Origin: Candidatus Altarchaeales archaeon
Lineage (GTDB): Archaea > Altiarchaeota > Altiarchaeia > IMC4 > SCGC-AAA252-I15
Length of the DNA: 33,167 bases
NCBI GenBank assembly: GCA_014727915.1
Contig: WJMO01000013.1
Location: 1-33,167, forward strand
Reading direction: 5' to 3'
In this document: positions 7,051 through 15,082 of the stretch, in pieces
Numbering within the stretch: the first letter of the stretch is position 1
Layout: every line of letters begins with the position of its first letter
Notes under the pieces: model-generated
Seen by the model: only the letters and a program-made list of their open reading frames with translations
The model's database searches: none
What the model was told of the DNA's origin: nothing
Program-made: the position numbers and the translations under genes

Positions 7051-7095
7051 AACCCAATTAAAGGCCTGTTGTAAACCATTCCCCCTGGGTTTTTA

Positions 7096-7280
7096 CTTTT
7101 ATATCTTGAATCACTGATTGTTTCTGCAAGAGATTTTTTCTCTGCTGATTGGAGTGGTTTGTCCTATTTCAAAAACCTTGAGTTTTTGGCTGCTTTGGTT
7201 GGTGGAGTCCCTTGGATAACTTTTGGAAATGGACGAAGCAAACACGACCGTTGGGTTAGGCAGCATGGAGCTGATGCTCT
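7096..7280 (+). promoter_or_regulatory. promoter and leader of the basic protein-asnO-ngg operon
   Basis: CTTTTATATC at 7096-7105 is a good archaeal TATA box and predicts initiation near 7128, giving an unusually long leader of about 150 bases before the TTG at 7281. At the predicted 5' end (7126-7145) there is a hairpin GC(A)AGAGA-TTTTT-TCTCTGC with a single bulged A. I see no other gene in 7051-7280; an open frame at 7159-7374 does not look like protein. Confidence 0.45.
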
Positions 7281-7613
7281 TTGGCTAGAGGACCGAGAAA
7301 ACCCCGTTGGATCGGGAAATCCAGGCGCAGAGGACCCGGCCACAATCGGAACAACAAGACAAACCGCAAGGTGAAGAAGAAGAAGTTGAACCTGAGCCGG
7401 GAGAAGGAGTTCCTCTTCGACCTGAAGGAGATATTCCATGAGAACGGCATAGAGGATCCGGGCGTTTTCTTGGCTAACACGTTGAACAAGGCCACACGTG
7501 ACGGCATAGACGATGCCATAGAGTACGTCCGTGACGTGGATGACAATAACCTCCCCGAGGACGTCACCGAGAGCATAGTCCGGTTATTGAAGAGATATTC
7601 GACTATGCGGTAA
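7281..7613 (+). CDS. small protein with strongly basic N-terminus, upstream of NAGGN genes
   Basis: This 110-residue protein opens with about 35 residues dominated by Arg, Lys, Gly and Pro (MARGPRKPRWIGKSRRRG, then NRKVKKKKLN), a likely nucleic-acid-binding tail. The rest is an acidic helical domain, EFLFDLKEIFHENGIEDPGVFLANTL to ESIVRLLKRYSTMR. No family recognised. The start is TTG with GGAG ten bases upstream, just after an in-frame stop, so no longer version exists. The stop codon lies one base before asnO, so the two are almost certainly co-transcribed. It could be a regulator of osmolyte synthesis, but nothing in the sequence proves that. Confidence 0.6.
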   Translation: MARGPRKPRWIGKSRRRGPGHNRNNKTNRKVKKKKLNLSREKEFLFDLKEIFHENGIEDPGVFLANTLNKATRDGIDDAIEYVRDVDDNNLPEDVTESIVRLLKRYSTMR

Positions 7614-7614
7614 A

Positions 7615-9396
7615 ATGTGCGGGATAGCTGGCGAGTTCAGGTTCGACGGTGAAAGGCCCACACTTGAGACACTTCAGTCCATAAATGATATGCAGAAGTG
7701 CAGGGGCCCCGACGACGAAGGCATCGTAAACGACGGGGAATTCGCGTTCGCCCACACCCGACTGTCCATAATCGACCTCAGCAAGAGGTCGAGCCAGCCA
7801 ATGACCGACTCCGACAACGGGCTTGCGATAACATACAACGGGGAAGTCTACAATTACCGGGAAGTTAGGAAGAAGCTGGCTAAGAACGGTCACACCTTCA
7901 AATCCGACGGAGACGCGGAGGTGGTCCTCAAAGGCTATGCCCAATGGGGTCCCAGGGTACTATCCAACCTGAACGGGATGTTCGCCTTCGCCATCTACGA
8001 CTTCCGGAAGAAGAGGCTTTTCATGGCCAGGGACCGGCTCGGAATAAAACCGCTCTACTACCACATCAACGGCGATAGATTGAGGTTCGCCTCCACCCTA
8101 CCCGCTCTCCTCGAATACGACGACATCAAACCCGAGGTGAACCGTGAGGCCCTGAACTACTATCTCACATTCCACTCCGTAGTTCCAGCCCCCCACACGA
8201 TAATAGAAGGCATAAGGAAGCTGCCCAACGCATCCCACATGTTGGTGTGCAAGGACGGCAGCCACGAGGTAAAAAGGTATTGGAGCCTCGAATATAACCG
8301 GAAGAAATACGAACCCTCAGATGTCGAAGCCTGCAAGAAAGCGCTCCATAAGCTGCTCGCGAAATCGGTTAAGAGGCGCATGGTATCCGACGTACCCGTG
8401 GGGGTCCTATTGTCCGGGGGCCTTGATTCGAGCCTGATAACAGGCATGCTCTCGAAAAAGGGGCAGAAGGGCTTGAAGACGTTCTCCATCGGATTCGAGG
8501 ATGTTGAGGGGGAGAAGGGCAACGAGTTCATGTACTCGGACATCATCGCGGAAGAGTTCGGCACCGACCACACGAAGATACAGGTCAAGTCGGATAAGGC
8601 CCTGTCCCATATGCGCCCGTGCGTGAAGGCCATGAGCGAGCCGATGGTAAGCCATGATGTGATAGGCTTCTACCTGCTTTCAGAGGAGGTCTCAAAGCAT
8701 GTTAAGGTGGTGCAGAGCGGCCAGGGCGCGGACGAGATATTCGCAGGCTACCACTGGTACCCACCCCTCGCAGAGACCATCAACCCCGTCCAAGACTATG
8801 GACGACTGTTCTTTGACCGCGACTTCACCGAGTACAAACAGACAGTCGATGAGTCGATGGTCGAGGCGGACTACGCAACCCAGTTCTTGGAATCACATTT
8901 CTCAAAGAAAGGCGCTGATAGGAACATCGACAAGGTCTTCAGGTTGGACACCGAGGTCATGCTAGTGGAAGACCCTGTGAAGAGGGTTGACAACATGACA
9001 ATGGCATGGGGGCTTGAGGCGAGGGTTCCATTCCTCGACCACGAGGTTGTCGAGTTCTCAGCCCGCCTTCCACCCCAGTTGAAGCTGATGGACGGGGGGA
9101 AGGGCATCTTGAAGGCTCTCGCGAGGGACGTAATACCCTCCGAGGTTATCGACCGCCCGAAAGGCTACTTTCCAGTGCCTGGTTTGAAGTATGTCCGTGG
9201 AGAATACCTGGACTACATCCTGGAAGTACTCTCGGACTCTAACGTGAGGGATAGGGGCATATACCAGCCAGCGTACTTGAAGAACATCCTGAAAGACCCT
9301 GACAAGCACATAACACCCTTGAGGGGTTCTAAACTCTGGCAGATGGCTGTCTTGGAGCTTTGGATGCAAGCGCACATTGATGGGTTGAGCAAATGA
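7615..9396 (+). CDS. asnO: asparagine synthetase-like amidotransferase, NAGGN pathway (AsnO)
   Basis: This is a 593-residue class II glutamine amidotransferase/asparagine synthetase fold. The N-terminal nucleophile Cys2 (MCGIAGEF), RGPDD and the FAFAHTRLSIIDLS region define the glutaminase half; the synthetase half has the PP-loop LLSGGLDSSLITG (about residues 264-276) and the EARVPFLDHEVVEF segment. Alone this could be AsnB. The next gene, overlapping by four bases, is a GNAT/ATP-grasp fusion, which is the known partner in N-acetylglutaminylglutamine amide synthesis. There, AsnO amidates the C-terminal glutamine of the dipeptide. The usual third gene, an M42 peptidase, is not in the window. 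Confidence 0.88.
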   Translation: MCGIAGEFRFDGERPTLETLQSINDMQKCRGPDDEGIVNDGEFAFAHTRLSIIDLSKRSSQPMTDSDNGLAITYNGEVYNYREVRKKLAKNGHTFKSDGDAEVVLKGYAQWGPRVLSNLNGMFAFAIYDFRKKRLFMARDRLGIKPLYYHINGDRLRFASTLPALLEYDDIKPEVNREALNYYLTFHSVVPAPHTIIEGIRKLPNASHMLVCKDGSHEVKRYWSLEYNRKKYEPSDVEACKKALHKLLAKSVKRRMVSDVPVGVLLSGGLDSSLITGMLSKKGQKGLKTFSIGFEDVEGEKGNEFMYSDIIAEEFGTDHTKIQVKSDKALSHMRPCVKAMSEPMVSHDVIGFYLLSEEVSKHVKVVQSGQGADEIFAGYHWYPPLAETINPVQDYGRLFFDRDFTEYKQTVDESMVEADYATQFLESHFSKKGADRNIDKVFRLDTEVMLVEDPVKRVDNMTMAWGLEARVPFLDHEVVEFSARLPPQLKLMDGGKGILKALARDVIPSEVIDRPKGYFPVPGLKYVRGEYLDYILEVLSDSNVRDRGIYQPAYLKNILKDPDKHITPLRGSKLWQMAVLELWMQAHIDGLSK

Positions 9397-11099
9397 AAAA
9401 GATAGAGCGCATAGTCCCGGAGACGTTGAGGAGCTGGGAGAATCCCACGGGCAAGATAGCCAAGAAGTTAAGGCCAAACAGCTTCGTTGACTGCGGTTGG
9501 GGGAGGCTCATATTCGGCCACACGTTCAAGAGCAATAAACGCCTCACGAAACTGCTTTCAGAGGAGGCAGATGACAAGAGGGACATAGCCTTCTACATAC
9601 CCAACCCCCACGTGCTCGTGTCCCTCAGGCCCAACAGGATATTCCTCGATCCATCCCACACCTACAGGATATGGCTTGAAGACAGGGAACCGGAGAATCT
9701 CGACATGGGCGATATAACGGTCAGGAAGGCTAGGCCATCCGATGAGGGCGAGATAAACAGGATCTACTCCGAGCGCCATATGGTCAAGGTTGACCCGGGA
9801 TTCATCAAAGAAAATTCCGAATCTGATAAACTATCGTATTTCATCGCCGAATACGCCAGCACCAAGGAGGTACTTGGCGTGGCTCTCGGAGTCGACCATG
9901 TCATGTGCTTCAACGACCCGGAGAACGGTTCCAGCCTTTGGAGCCTCGCTGTCAGCCCCCAGGTGAACATACCCAAGGTGGGGGAATGCCTGGTGAAATA
10001 CCTTATAAACCATTTCTCACGTATGGGTCGCAGCTTCATGGATGTGTCTGTGATGCACGATAACGCCCCTGCCATATCACTCTACGAGAAGCTGGCCTTC
10101 TACAGGGTGCCAGTGTATTGTGTTAAGAACAAGAACCCCATAAACGAGCCATTGTTCATATCCCCCGAGTTGGAGGCGGACTTGAACATCTACGCGAAGA
10201 TAATAGTCGACGAAGCCAGGAAACGCGGCATCGACGTTAACGTCCTGGACGCCAAGAACGGATATTTCGAGATGGTGTTCGGCGGGAAGGCCATAGTCTG
10301 CCGTGAGTCCCTCTCCCAGCTGACCGACGCGGTAGCCATGAGCCGCTGCGACGACAAGCACGTGACGAGCAAGCTCCTGGGGAAGAACGGCGTTGACGTC
10401 CCCGCACATGTCCTGGGAGACAGCCCGGAACTGGAGGATTTCCTGAGGTCACATGCCCGGTTCGTCGTAAAGCCCAGGAGGGGGGAGCAGGGCCATAAGG
10501 TTATGGTCGACGTCCCGCGGAGGCAGGTACGGAAGAAGATAGAGCAGGTTTCGGACAATCCCGGCGAGGTGATGGTCGAGGAGTTCATATCAGGAACCGA
10601 CCTCCGGATCGTCGTCATCGACTTCAAAGTGGTTGCCGCGGCCACCAGGGTTCCGCCTAAGATCCGCGCCGACGGAAAGCACACTGTAAGGGAGCTGATA
10701 GACAATCTGAGCAGGAGGAGGATGTCCGCCACCTCAGGCGAGAGCAGCATACCCGTTGACGGCGAGACCAGAAGATGCCTCAAAGAACAGGGTTACAGCC
10801 TGAAGGACATACCTAAGTCCGGCGTTTCGATAGTGCTCCGGAAGACCGCCAACCTCCACACAGGCGGCACCATAAAGGACGTCACCGACAAGGTCAGCCC
10901 GGAGGTCAGGGAGGCCGCGGTCAAAGCAGCGAAAACCCTGAACATACCAGTCGTCGGCTTGGACTTCATCGTGCCGAAGGTGACGAGCAGCAGATACGCC
11001 ATCATAGAAGCTAACGAGCGCGTGGGTTTGGCGAACCACGAGCCCCAGCCGACAGCGGAGAAGTTCATAGACCTCCTATTCCCCCAGACGAGGAAGTAG
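9393..11099 (+). CDS. ngg: N-acetylglutaminylglutamine synthetase: GNAT + ATP-grasp fusion (Ngg)
   Basis: This 568-residue fusion has a family-specific N-terminal segment (SWENPTGKIAKKL, then DCGWGRLIFGHTF and FLDPSHTYRIWL). A GNAT acetyltransferase domain follows at about residues 105-235 (WSLAVSPQVNIPKVGECLVKYL, then APAISLYEKLAF). A cyanophycin-synthetase-like ATP-grasp follows at about 320-565, with FVVKPRRGEQGHKV, VEEFISGTDLRIVVID and YAIIEANERVGL. Ngg-type enzymes acetylate glutamine and join it to a second glutamine, giving the substrate that AsnO amidates. The ATG overlaps the asnO stop (ATGA), implying coupled translation. The gene ends two bases before the convergent orphan at 11102. 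Confidence 0.88.
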   Translation: MKKIERIVPETLRSWENPTGKIAKKLRPNSFVDCGWGRLIFGHTFKSNKRLTKLLSEEADDKRDIAFYIPNPHVLVSLRPNRIFLDPSHTYRIWLEDREPENLDMGDITVRKARPSDEGEINRIYSERHMVKVDPGFIKENSESDKLSYFIAEYASTKEVLGVALGVDHVMCFNDPENGSSLWSLAVSPQVNIPKVGECLVKYLINHFSRMGRSFMDVSVMHDNAPAISLYEKLAFYRVPVYCVKNKNPINEPLFISPELEADLNIYAKIIVDEARKRGIDVNVLDAKNGYFEMVFGGKAIVCRESLSQLTDAVAMSRCDDKHVTSKLLGKNGVDVPAHVLGDSPELEDFLRSHARFVVKPRRGEQGHKVMVDVPRRQVRKKIEQVSDNPGEVMVEEFISGTDLRIVVIDFKVVAAATRVPPKIRADGKHTVRELIDNLSRRRMSATSGESSIPVDGETRRCLKEQGYSLKDIPKSGVSIVLRKTANLHTGGTIKDVTDKVSPEVREAAVKAAKTLNIPVVGLDFIVPKVTSSRYAIIEANERVGLANHEPQPTAEKFIDLLFPQTRK

Positions 11100-11101
11100 G
11101 T

Positions 11102-12235
11102 TCATTTCCTTGCGTTTTCCAGTCGCTCAATGCTTTCCGCTGTTCCGAATTCGTTGCCGTTGAAGAACTTATCCCTCACAAAATCGTAGGTCTGCAGTGG
11201 CTGGCCTCTTGCTCCTGCCTGGATGACCTGGTCTCTAAGCCTGTCTCCTCTTGCAAGGTAGTAGGCGGAAAAATAGGACATGTCAGCGAGTGGATGGTAT
11301 TCCATGGGTTCTCCCCCGCCGGCGTCCCATCTGACATACCTCTCCCTTCCCGCGTTAACGGCGTCCGCGTAAACTGCAGTGGACACTGCACTGCAGATAT
11401 CTGGTGTTGCGTTGATCTTTCGCGGTCTGCGTCCGCTGACCTTTTCCGCCGCGTTTCCAAGCCACCTTCTCGCATCACCCTGTGACACCCTCAACCCCCT
11501 CAAGCCTATCCAGTCGTCCAACGTGTTCGTGAGACCCTCGTATCCTACTTGCATGTCGGGATTTAGGGTGTATCCAATCGACCCGGTCACTTGGCCTCTG
11601 AAGTACTCGTAGGCAACTTCCATCGGGTCCATGTTCCTCGAGTATATAGTCAGACCCGCTTCCCGTTCAGCGTCCACGAAAGACGAGGGTAGGCTGGCTT
11701 CCTCGAATCCCAGGTGTTCCAGGGCGGGGCGCATCTCCGCGTTCGCCCGGGACCAGAACATGTGAATCCCCTCTCCCTCCAGCTCGCTCATCACACGCCC
11801 AGCCAGTATCGTCCCTCCCCCGTGGGCGGGCCCTCCGAACGACGTTGAAAGGCTTCCCGCGGATTTATAACCAAGGCCAAGCTGCTGTTCCATCGGGTAT
11901 GCTCCAGCCCTTACCCTGGTCAGGTTGTACCCTTCCACCGGAGATTCCTCTCCGGGCTTCATCACCGTTAGCCTGTACGAGTACCCGGCACGGCCTGGGT
12001 CCACACCAACCGCCAGGGAGGATATGATCCCTCTGAGGTCTCCCGTGGCCGGCCCCACAGCCGCAGCCAACTCCATTATCCTGCCAACATCACCTTCCCT
12101 TGCAGGCCCTGTTACGGTCTCCAGGTTCCTGTCCACACGTTTCCTGATCAGAGCATCCAACAGACAGTCCAAGTCTGCCGCAGGCCTTTCAACATGCCTT
12201 TGCGACCCTCCCCTCTCGCCCTTACCATGGGACAT
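11102..12235 (-). CDS. orphan protein, possibly with a degenerate GNAT-like region
   Basis: This is a 377-residue soluble protein. The stretch around residues 75-190 contains a Gly-rich turn and helix (GGGTILAGRVMSELEGEGIHMFWSRANAEMRPALEHLGFEE) reminiscent of the acetyl-CoA binding and C-terminal parts of GNAT enzymes, but the pyrophosphate-binding motif is not convincing. The remaining 180 residues (from IYSRNMDPMEVAYEYFRGQ) match nothing I know. ATG at 12235 lies about 27 bases after a TTTAAT box, a leaderless-type arrangement. It is convergent with ngg. Unrecognised gene, probably lineage restricted. Confidence 0.6.
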   Translation of the reverse strand: MSHGKGERGGSQRHVERPAADLDCLLDALIRKRVDRNLETVTGPAREGDVGRIMELAAAVGPATGDLRGIISSLAVGVDPGRAGYSYRLTVMKPGEESPVEGYNLTRVRAGAYPMEQQLGLGYKSAGSLSTSFGGPAHGGGTILAGRVMSELEGEGIHMFWSRANAEMRPALEHLGFEEASLPSSFVDAEREAGLTIYSRNMDPMEVAYEYFRGQVTGSIGYTLNPDMQVGYEGLTNTLDDWIGLRGLRVSQGDARRWLGNAAEKVSGRRPRKINATPDICSAVSTAVYADAVNAGRERYVRWDAGGGEPMEYHPLADMSYFSAYYLARGDRLRDQVIQAGARGQPLQTYDFVRDKFFNGNEFGTAESIERLENARK

Positions 12236-12283
12236 AAAGATAATAGGGGATTCCAGGCCATTAAACCATTTTAAGCCAATGTT

Positions 12284-12856
12284 TCACTTGCCTTTTCTGA
12301 GGGTGGCGAGTATGCTTCTTCTCCTCCGGTCCTTTATCATCTCTTCCCTAACGTGCTTGACATCCTCTATGCTGTAGAAGGCTTTCGGGTTGAAATTGTT
12401 TATGATCTCAAGCGCCTCGGGAAGCCTCTTCCGCCTTATAACGGTGAAGGTGAAGGTAGCTGGTCCCTCGTTGCCGTCGGCGTTCACCTGAGTATAGGGG
12501 AACCCAGCCTCTTTAAGGGCGGATCTGAGGTCTTCGGAATCCCTCTGGGTTATTATCTGCAGCACGACCCTGCCCAAAGCTATCTTACCCTCTAGTATCA
12601 TGCCCACGTAGGTGCCGGTCGCGAAGCCCGCCGCATAGGCTAGGTAGTTCAACGGGTTGTCGAGGTTCTGCATTATGTGGGTTATCACCATCAGCCAGAT
12701 CATCACCTCGAAGAAGCTGAGAACAGCCGAGACAATCTTCATACCCCTTGATATGAGTATCAGCTTCACAGTGCCTATGGACACATCCACTATCCTCGCC
12801 AGGAATATCAAACCCGGTATCACTACGAAACCCAAAAAGTCAACGTCCTGCATCAT
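12284..12856 (-). CDS. UPF0316 membrane protein (DUF5698 + DUF2179)
   Basis: Residues 1-90 carry three hydrophobic segments (FVVIPGLIFLARIVDVSIGTVKLILISRG; VLSFFEVMIWLMVITHIM; YLAYAAGFATGTYVGMILE), the pattern of UPF0316/DUF5698. The ARIVDVSIGT stretch and the G-x-Y-x-G-x-x-x-E-x-K-I-A-L-G loop are characteristic. Residues 95-165 form the DUF2179 soluble domain, ending FNPKAFYSIEDVKHVREE. The family is widespread, of unknown function, sometimes with nucleotide-signalling proposals for DUF2179. Length 190 is normal. The gene stands alone, 48 bases ahead of the orphan. Confidence 0.88.
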   Translation of the reverse strand: MMQDVDFLGFVVIPGLIFLARIVDVSIGTVKLILISRGMKIVSAVLSFFEVMIWLMVITHIMQNLDNPLNYLAYAAGFATGTYVGMILEGKIALGRVVLQIITQRDSEDLRSALKEAGFPYTQVNADGNEGPATFTFTVIRRKRLPEALEIINNFNPKAFYSIEDVKHVREEMIKDRRRRSILATLRKGK

Positions 12857-12925
12857 CTCTCATAAGTATTCATCTTTCTAGAACAAAAATGTTATGGTCT
12901 GAAGACCGCTATACCCCTGAAAAAG

Positions 12926-13479
12926 TCAGCCTTTGTTTATCTCCTTAAGCATCTCCATGGTCTCTATGAAATCGTCCACTTTTATGATACCCGGTATCTC
13001 GAACACCAGCTTGTCAGAGTCCCGTATTATCTTAACGCTTCCAGACACGGATTTAAGCCTCTCCGCTTGCTCCTCATCGACTTCGAGGTCGTATACGACC
13101 CTTATGGTCCCGGAAGGATAGTATTCAAGCCCAAAGCTATTTCCACCAGGGTATCTCCACTTTTTTCCAAGTTTATGCGCTCGCCATTCAGCGTATAGCT
13201 AAAATGTTCTCCCCTCTCGAAGCCCAGCATCCACAGACTGTTGTCCTGCTTTCCCTTGCTCCTGACCGACGCATACGTTGCTAACCCCATGAAAATCAGA
13301 AAGCCGAAGAGCATGATCTCGATGTAGTCAATCTCCTTAAGCCATGACGGGCCGGTGGCGAGGAAATATATGTTTAGGGCTAATGTGCCGACAAACACTG
13401 ACATCATGATGATTTTCCTGTATGAGGCCCTACTTCTTTCAAAGAAAACCTCCGATATGCTGCTATCCCTCCCGATCAT
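12926..13479 (-). CDS. two-helix membrane protein gene interrupted by a one-base frameshift
   Basis: Translation from ATG 13479 gives two membrane segments (KIIMMSVFVGTLALNIYFLA; EIMLFGFLIFMGLATYAS) and a soluble part, but stops early at 13102 after an implausible ALGLNTILPGP. A coding-quality stretch continues in another frame: FGLEYYPSGTIRVVYDLE and onward through VFEIPGIIKVDDFIETMEM to TGA at 12926. Adding one A to the six-A run on the coding strand (13161-13166) joins them as LEKKWRYPGGNSFGLEYY, giving 184 residues. So either the gene is broken, the base call is wrong, or the ribosome slips. No family recognised; it resembles PH-like membrane proteins with a two-helix anchor. Confidence 0.65.
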
Positions 13480-13567
13480 ACAGTTTAACCTATTATCCCT
13501 GTACGTTAATTAACTGCAGATGCCTCCTCCCGGTTCGATAATCGATATACGGCTCCCCTGCAACTCT

Positions 13568-15040
13568 TCAGTTGATGTATCCGAGCGATTTCAGATCTTC
13601 AGCGGTCTCAGCGCCGTATTGTACGACCTTCCGATCTCGGTCGTACGGCCTGTACTCTTCTTCCAGGAACCTGTCCATAAGGGGCTTGAGGTACATGCCC
13701 TCCGTTGGCATCCCGTATATGTTCCTCGCCTCCCCAGGGTCGTTCTTGAGGTCGTATAATTCGTATTCGCCGCCGGTCATGATCTGCCGGTCTATCTCAT
13801 CCGGGACTTTTATTAGCTTCCACCGGCCGTCGGTGAGTATCTTCTGGTAGTCTATCGCGTAGCCTGCGCTCGAGAATACCACCCGGTCCTCCTCCTTCCC
13901 CAGCATCAGGGGCTTCAGGCTTTCTCCGTCGCTGGGGTATTCCAAACCCAACATATCCAAGAGCGTGGGAAACACGTCTATCAGGTTGACGGCGGATTTC
14001 ACACGCCTGCCCTTGAGGCGGGGGTGGTATATCATCAGCGGAACCTTCAATGATGGGTTGTAGGCCAGCCTCCCATGTTGGAAGTATGAGCTGTGTTCGC
14101 CCAGGTCCTCCCCGTGGTCCGCCCAGATAACGATGATCGAGTTCTCCATCAGGCCCATCTCCCCTATCTCATCCAATAGCACCCCGATCTGGTCGTCGGT
14201 CTTCCTGACTTCCCCGTCGTATCGTGCGATGTAATCGCCCAAGACCTTTGTCTTCCCTGACACGACGGTGCATGTGACGTCCGGGCTGTTTATGGAACCC
14301 TTCCTCTGCTTCTCATAATCGTTCGGCCAACCGCCGCTTACCAGTTGGAGGCTGAACCTCTTGTCCTTGGGGCAGATCTTGACCTCTATGCTGCCGTTAT
14401 AGTGCCTGTCGTTCATGTACATCGTCTGGTATTCTCCGCCCGGGCTGTAGGGCGTGTGCGGGTCTATGTAGTGGACCCAGTAGAGGAACCTCCCGCCATC
14501 GAGTCTTTTGAGGTCCTTCACGGCGTATTTTGTGGCTCCCCTGGCGTTATAGCCCCTGGTGAGAAGGAAGTCGAATCCCTGGTCCAGGTTGCTCATGTTC
14601 CCTGCGCTGGGATTCGTCACCAGCCCCCCAGTACTGTAGCCCTGTGCCTTCAGTATCTCCGGCAGCAGCACCAGGTCCTCGTCAAGCCACTGATACAGTG
14701 TTATGCGCTCTATACCCGTCTTATAAGGGTGCAATCCCGTGAAGAAGGATGCGAAGCTGGGCGTGGTCTTCGGCCAGGGAGTGTATGCGTTCTCGAACAG
14801 GACGGCCTTCTCGCTGAAACCGTCCAGGTAGGGGGTGGTATCCCTCCCATAACCATACATGCCCATGTGATCCGCCCGCAGAGCATCCACTGATATGAGT
14901 ATGACATTGCAGTCCTGGCAGGAGTAGTCTGCGTACCCCATCAAGTACCCGATCTCACCCCAGTTGAGCTTCAAAAAAACCGCAAGTAAGACTGCAAGCC
15001 CACATGCCAGCAGGATCCTCACCCTAAGCTTCTTTTCCAC
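13568..15040 (-). CDS. sulfatase/alkaline phosphatase superfamily hydrolase, membrane anchored
   Basis: This 490-residue enzyme has an N-terminal membrane anchor (ILLACGLAVLLAVFLKL, residues 9-25) followed by an extracytoplasmic catalytic domain: NVILISVDALRADHMGMYGY (metal-binding Asp), TPWPKTTPSFASFFTGLHP (nucleophile region), VHYIDPHTPY and IWADHGEDLGEH (metal site). The nucleophile position reads Thr-Thr-Pro-Ser rather than Cys/Ser-x-Pro-Ser-Arg, so formylglycine formation is unlikely and a phosphodiesterase or phosphotransferase role is more probable than sulfatase activity. It ends with the family-typical LKSLGYI. GTG start; it lies 42 bases after cysS on the same strand. It could act on envelope glycans or lipids. 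Confidence 0.85.
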   Translation of the reverse strand: MEKKLRVRILLACGLAVLLAVFLKLNWGEIGYLMGYADYSCQDCNVILISVDALRADHMGMYGYGRDTTPYLDGFSEKAVLFENAYTPWPKTTPSFASFFTGLHPYKTGIERITLYQWLDEDLVLLPEILKAQGYSTGGLVTNPSAGNMSNLDQGFDFLLTRGYNARGATKYAVKDLKRLDGGRFLYWVHYIDPHTPYSPGGEYQTMYMNDRHYNGSIEVKICPKDKRFSLQLVSGGWPNDYEKQRKGSINSPDVTCTVVSGKTKVLGDYIARYDGEVRKTDDQIGVLLDEIGEMGLMENSIIVIWADHGEDLGEHSSYFQHGRLAYNPSLKVPLMIYHPRLKGRRVKSAVNLIDVFPTLLDMLGLEYPSDGESLKPLMLGKEEDRVVFSSAGYAIDYQKILTDGRWKLIKVPDEIDRQIMTGGEYELYDLKNDPGEARNIYGMPTEGMYLKPLMDRFLEEEYRPYDRDRKVVQYGAETAEDLKSLGYIN

Positions 15041-15082
15041 GTCATATGTATTCGTTTAAGGAGTAAAATAATCCCCTGAACC

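Noticed and set aside
7159..7374. A 71-codon plus-strand frame in the leader of the basic protein gene
   Set aside because: It overlaps the basic protein in another frame, has unnatural composition in its second half and no good start signal.
13505..13518. GTTAATTAAC near the frameshifted membrane gene as a fourth Cys/Met operator
   Set aside because: The half-sites are in the opposite order (GTTAA-TTAAC) from the TTAAC-N-GTTAA operator, so it is not the same site.
14345..14893. A 182-codon plus-strand open frame opposite the sulfatase-like gene
   Set aside because: Antisense shadow; the opposite strand has the full set of superfamily motifs.
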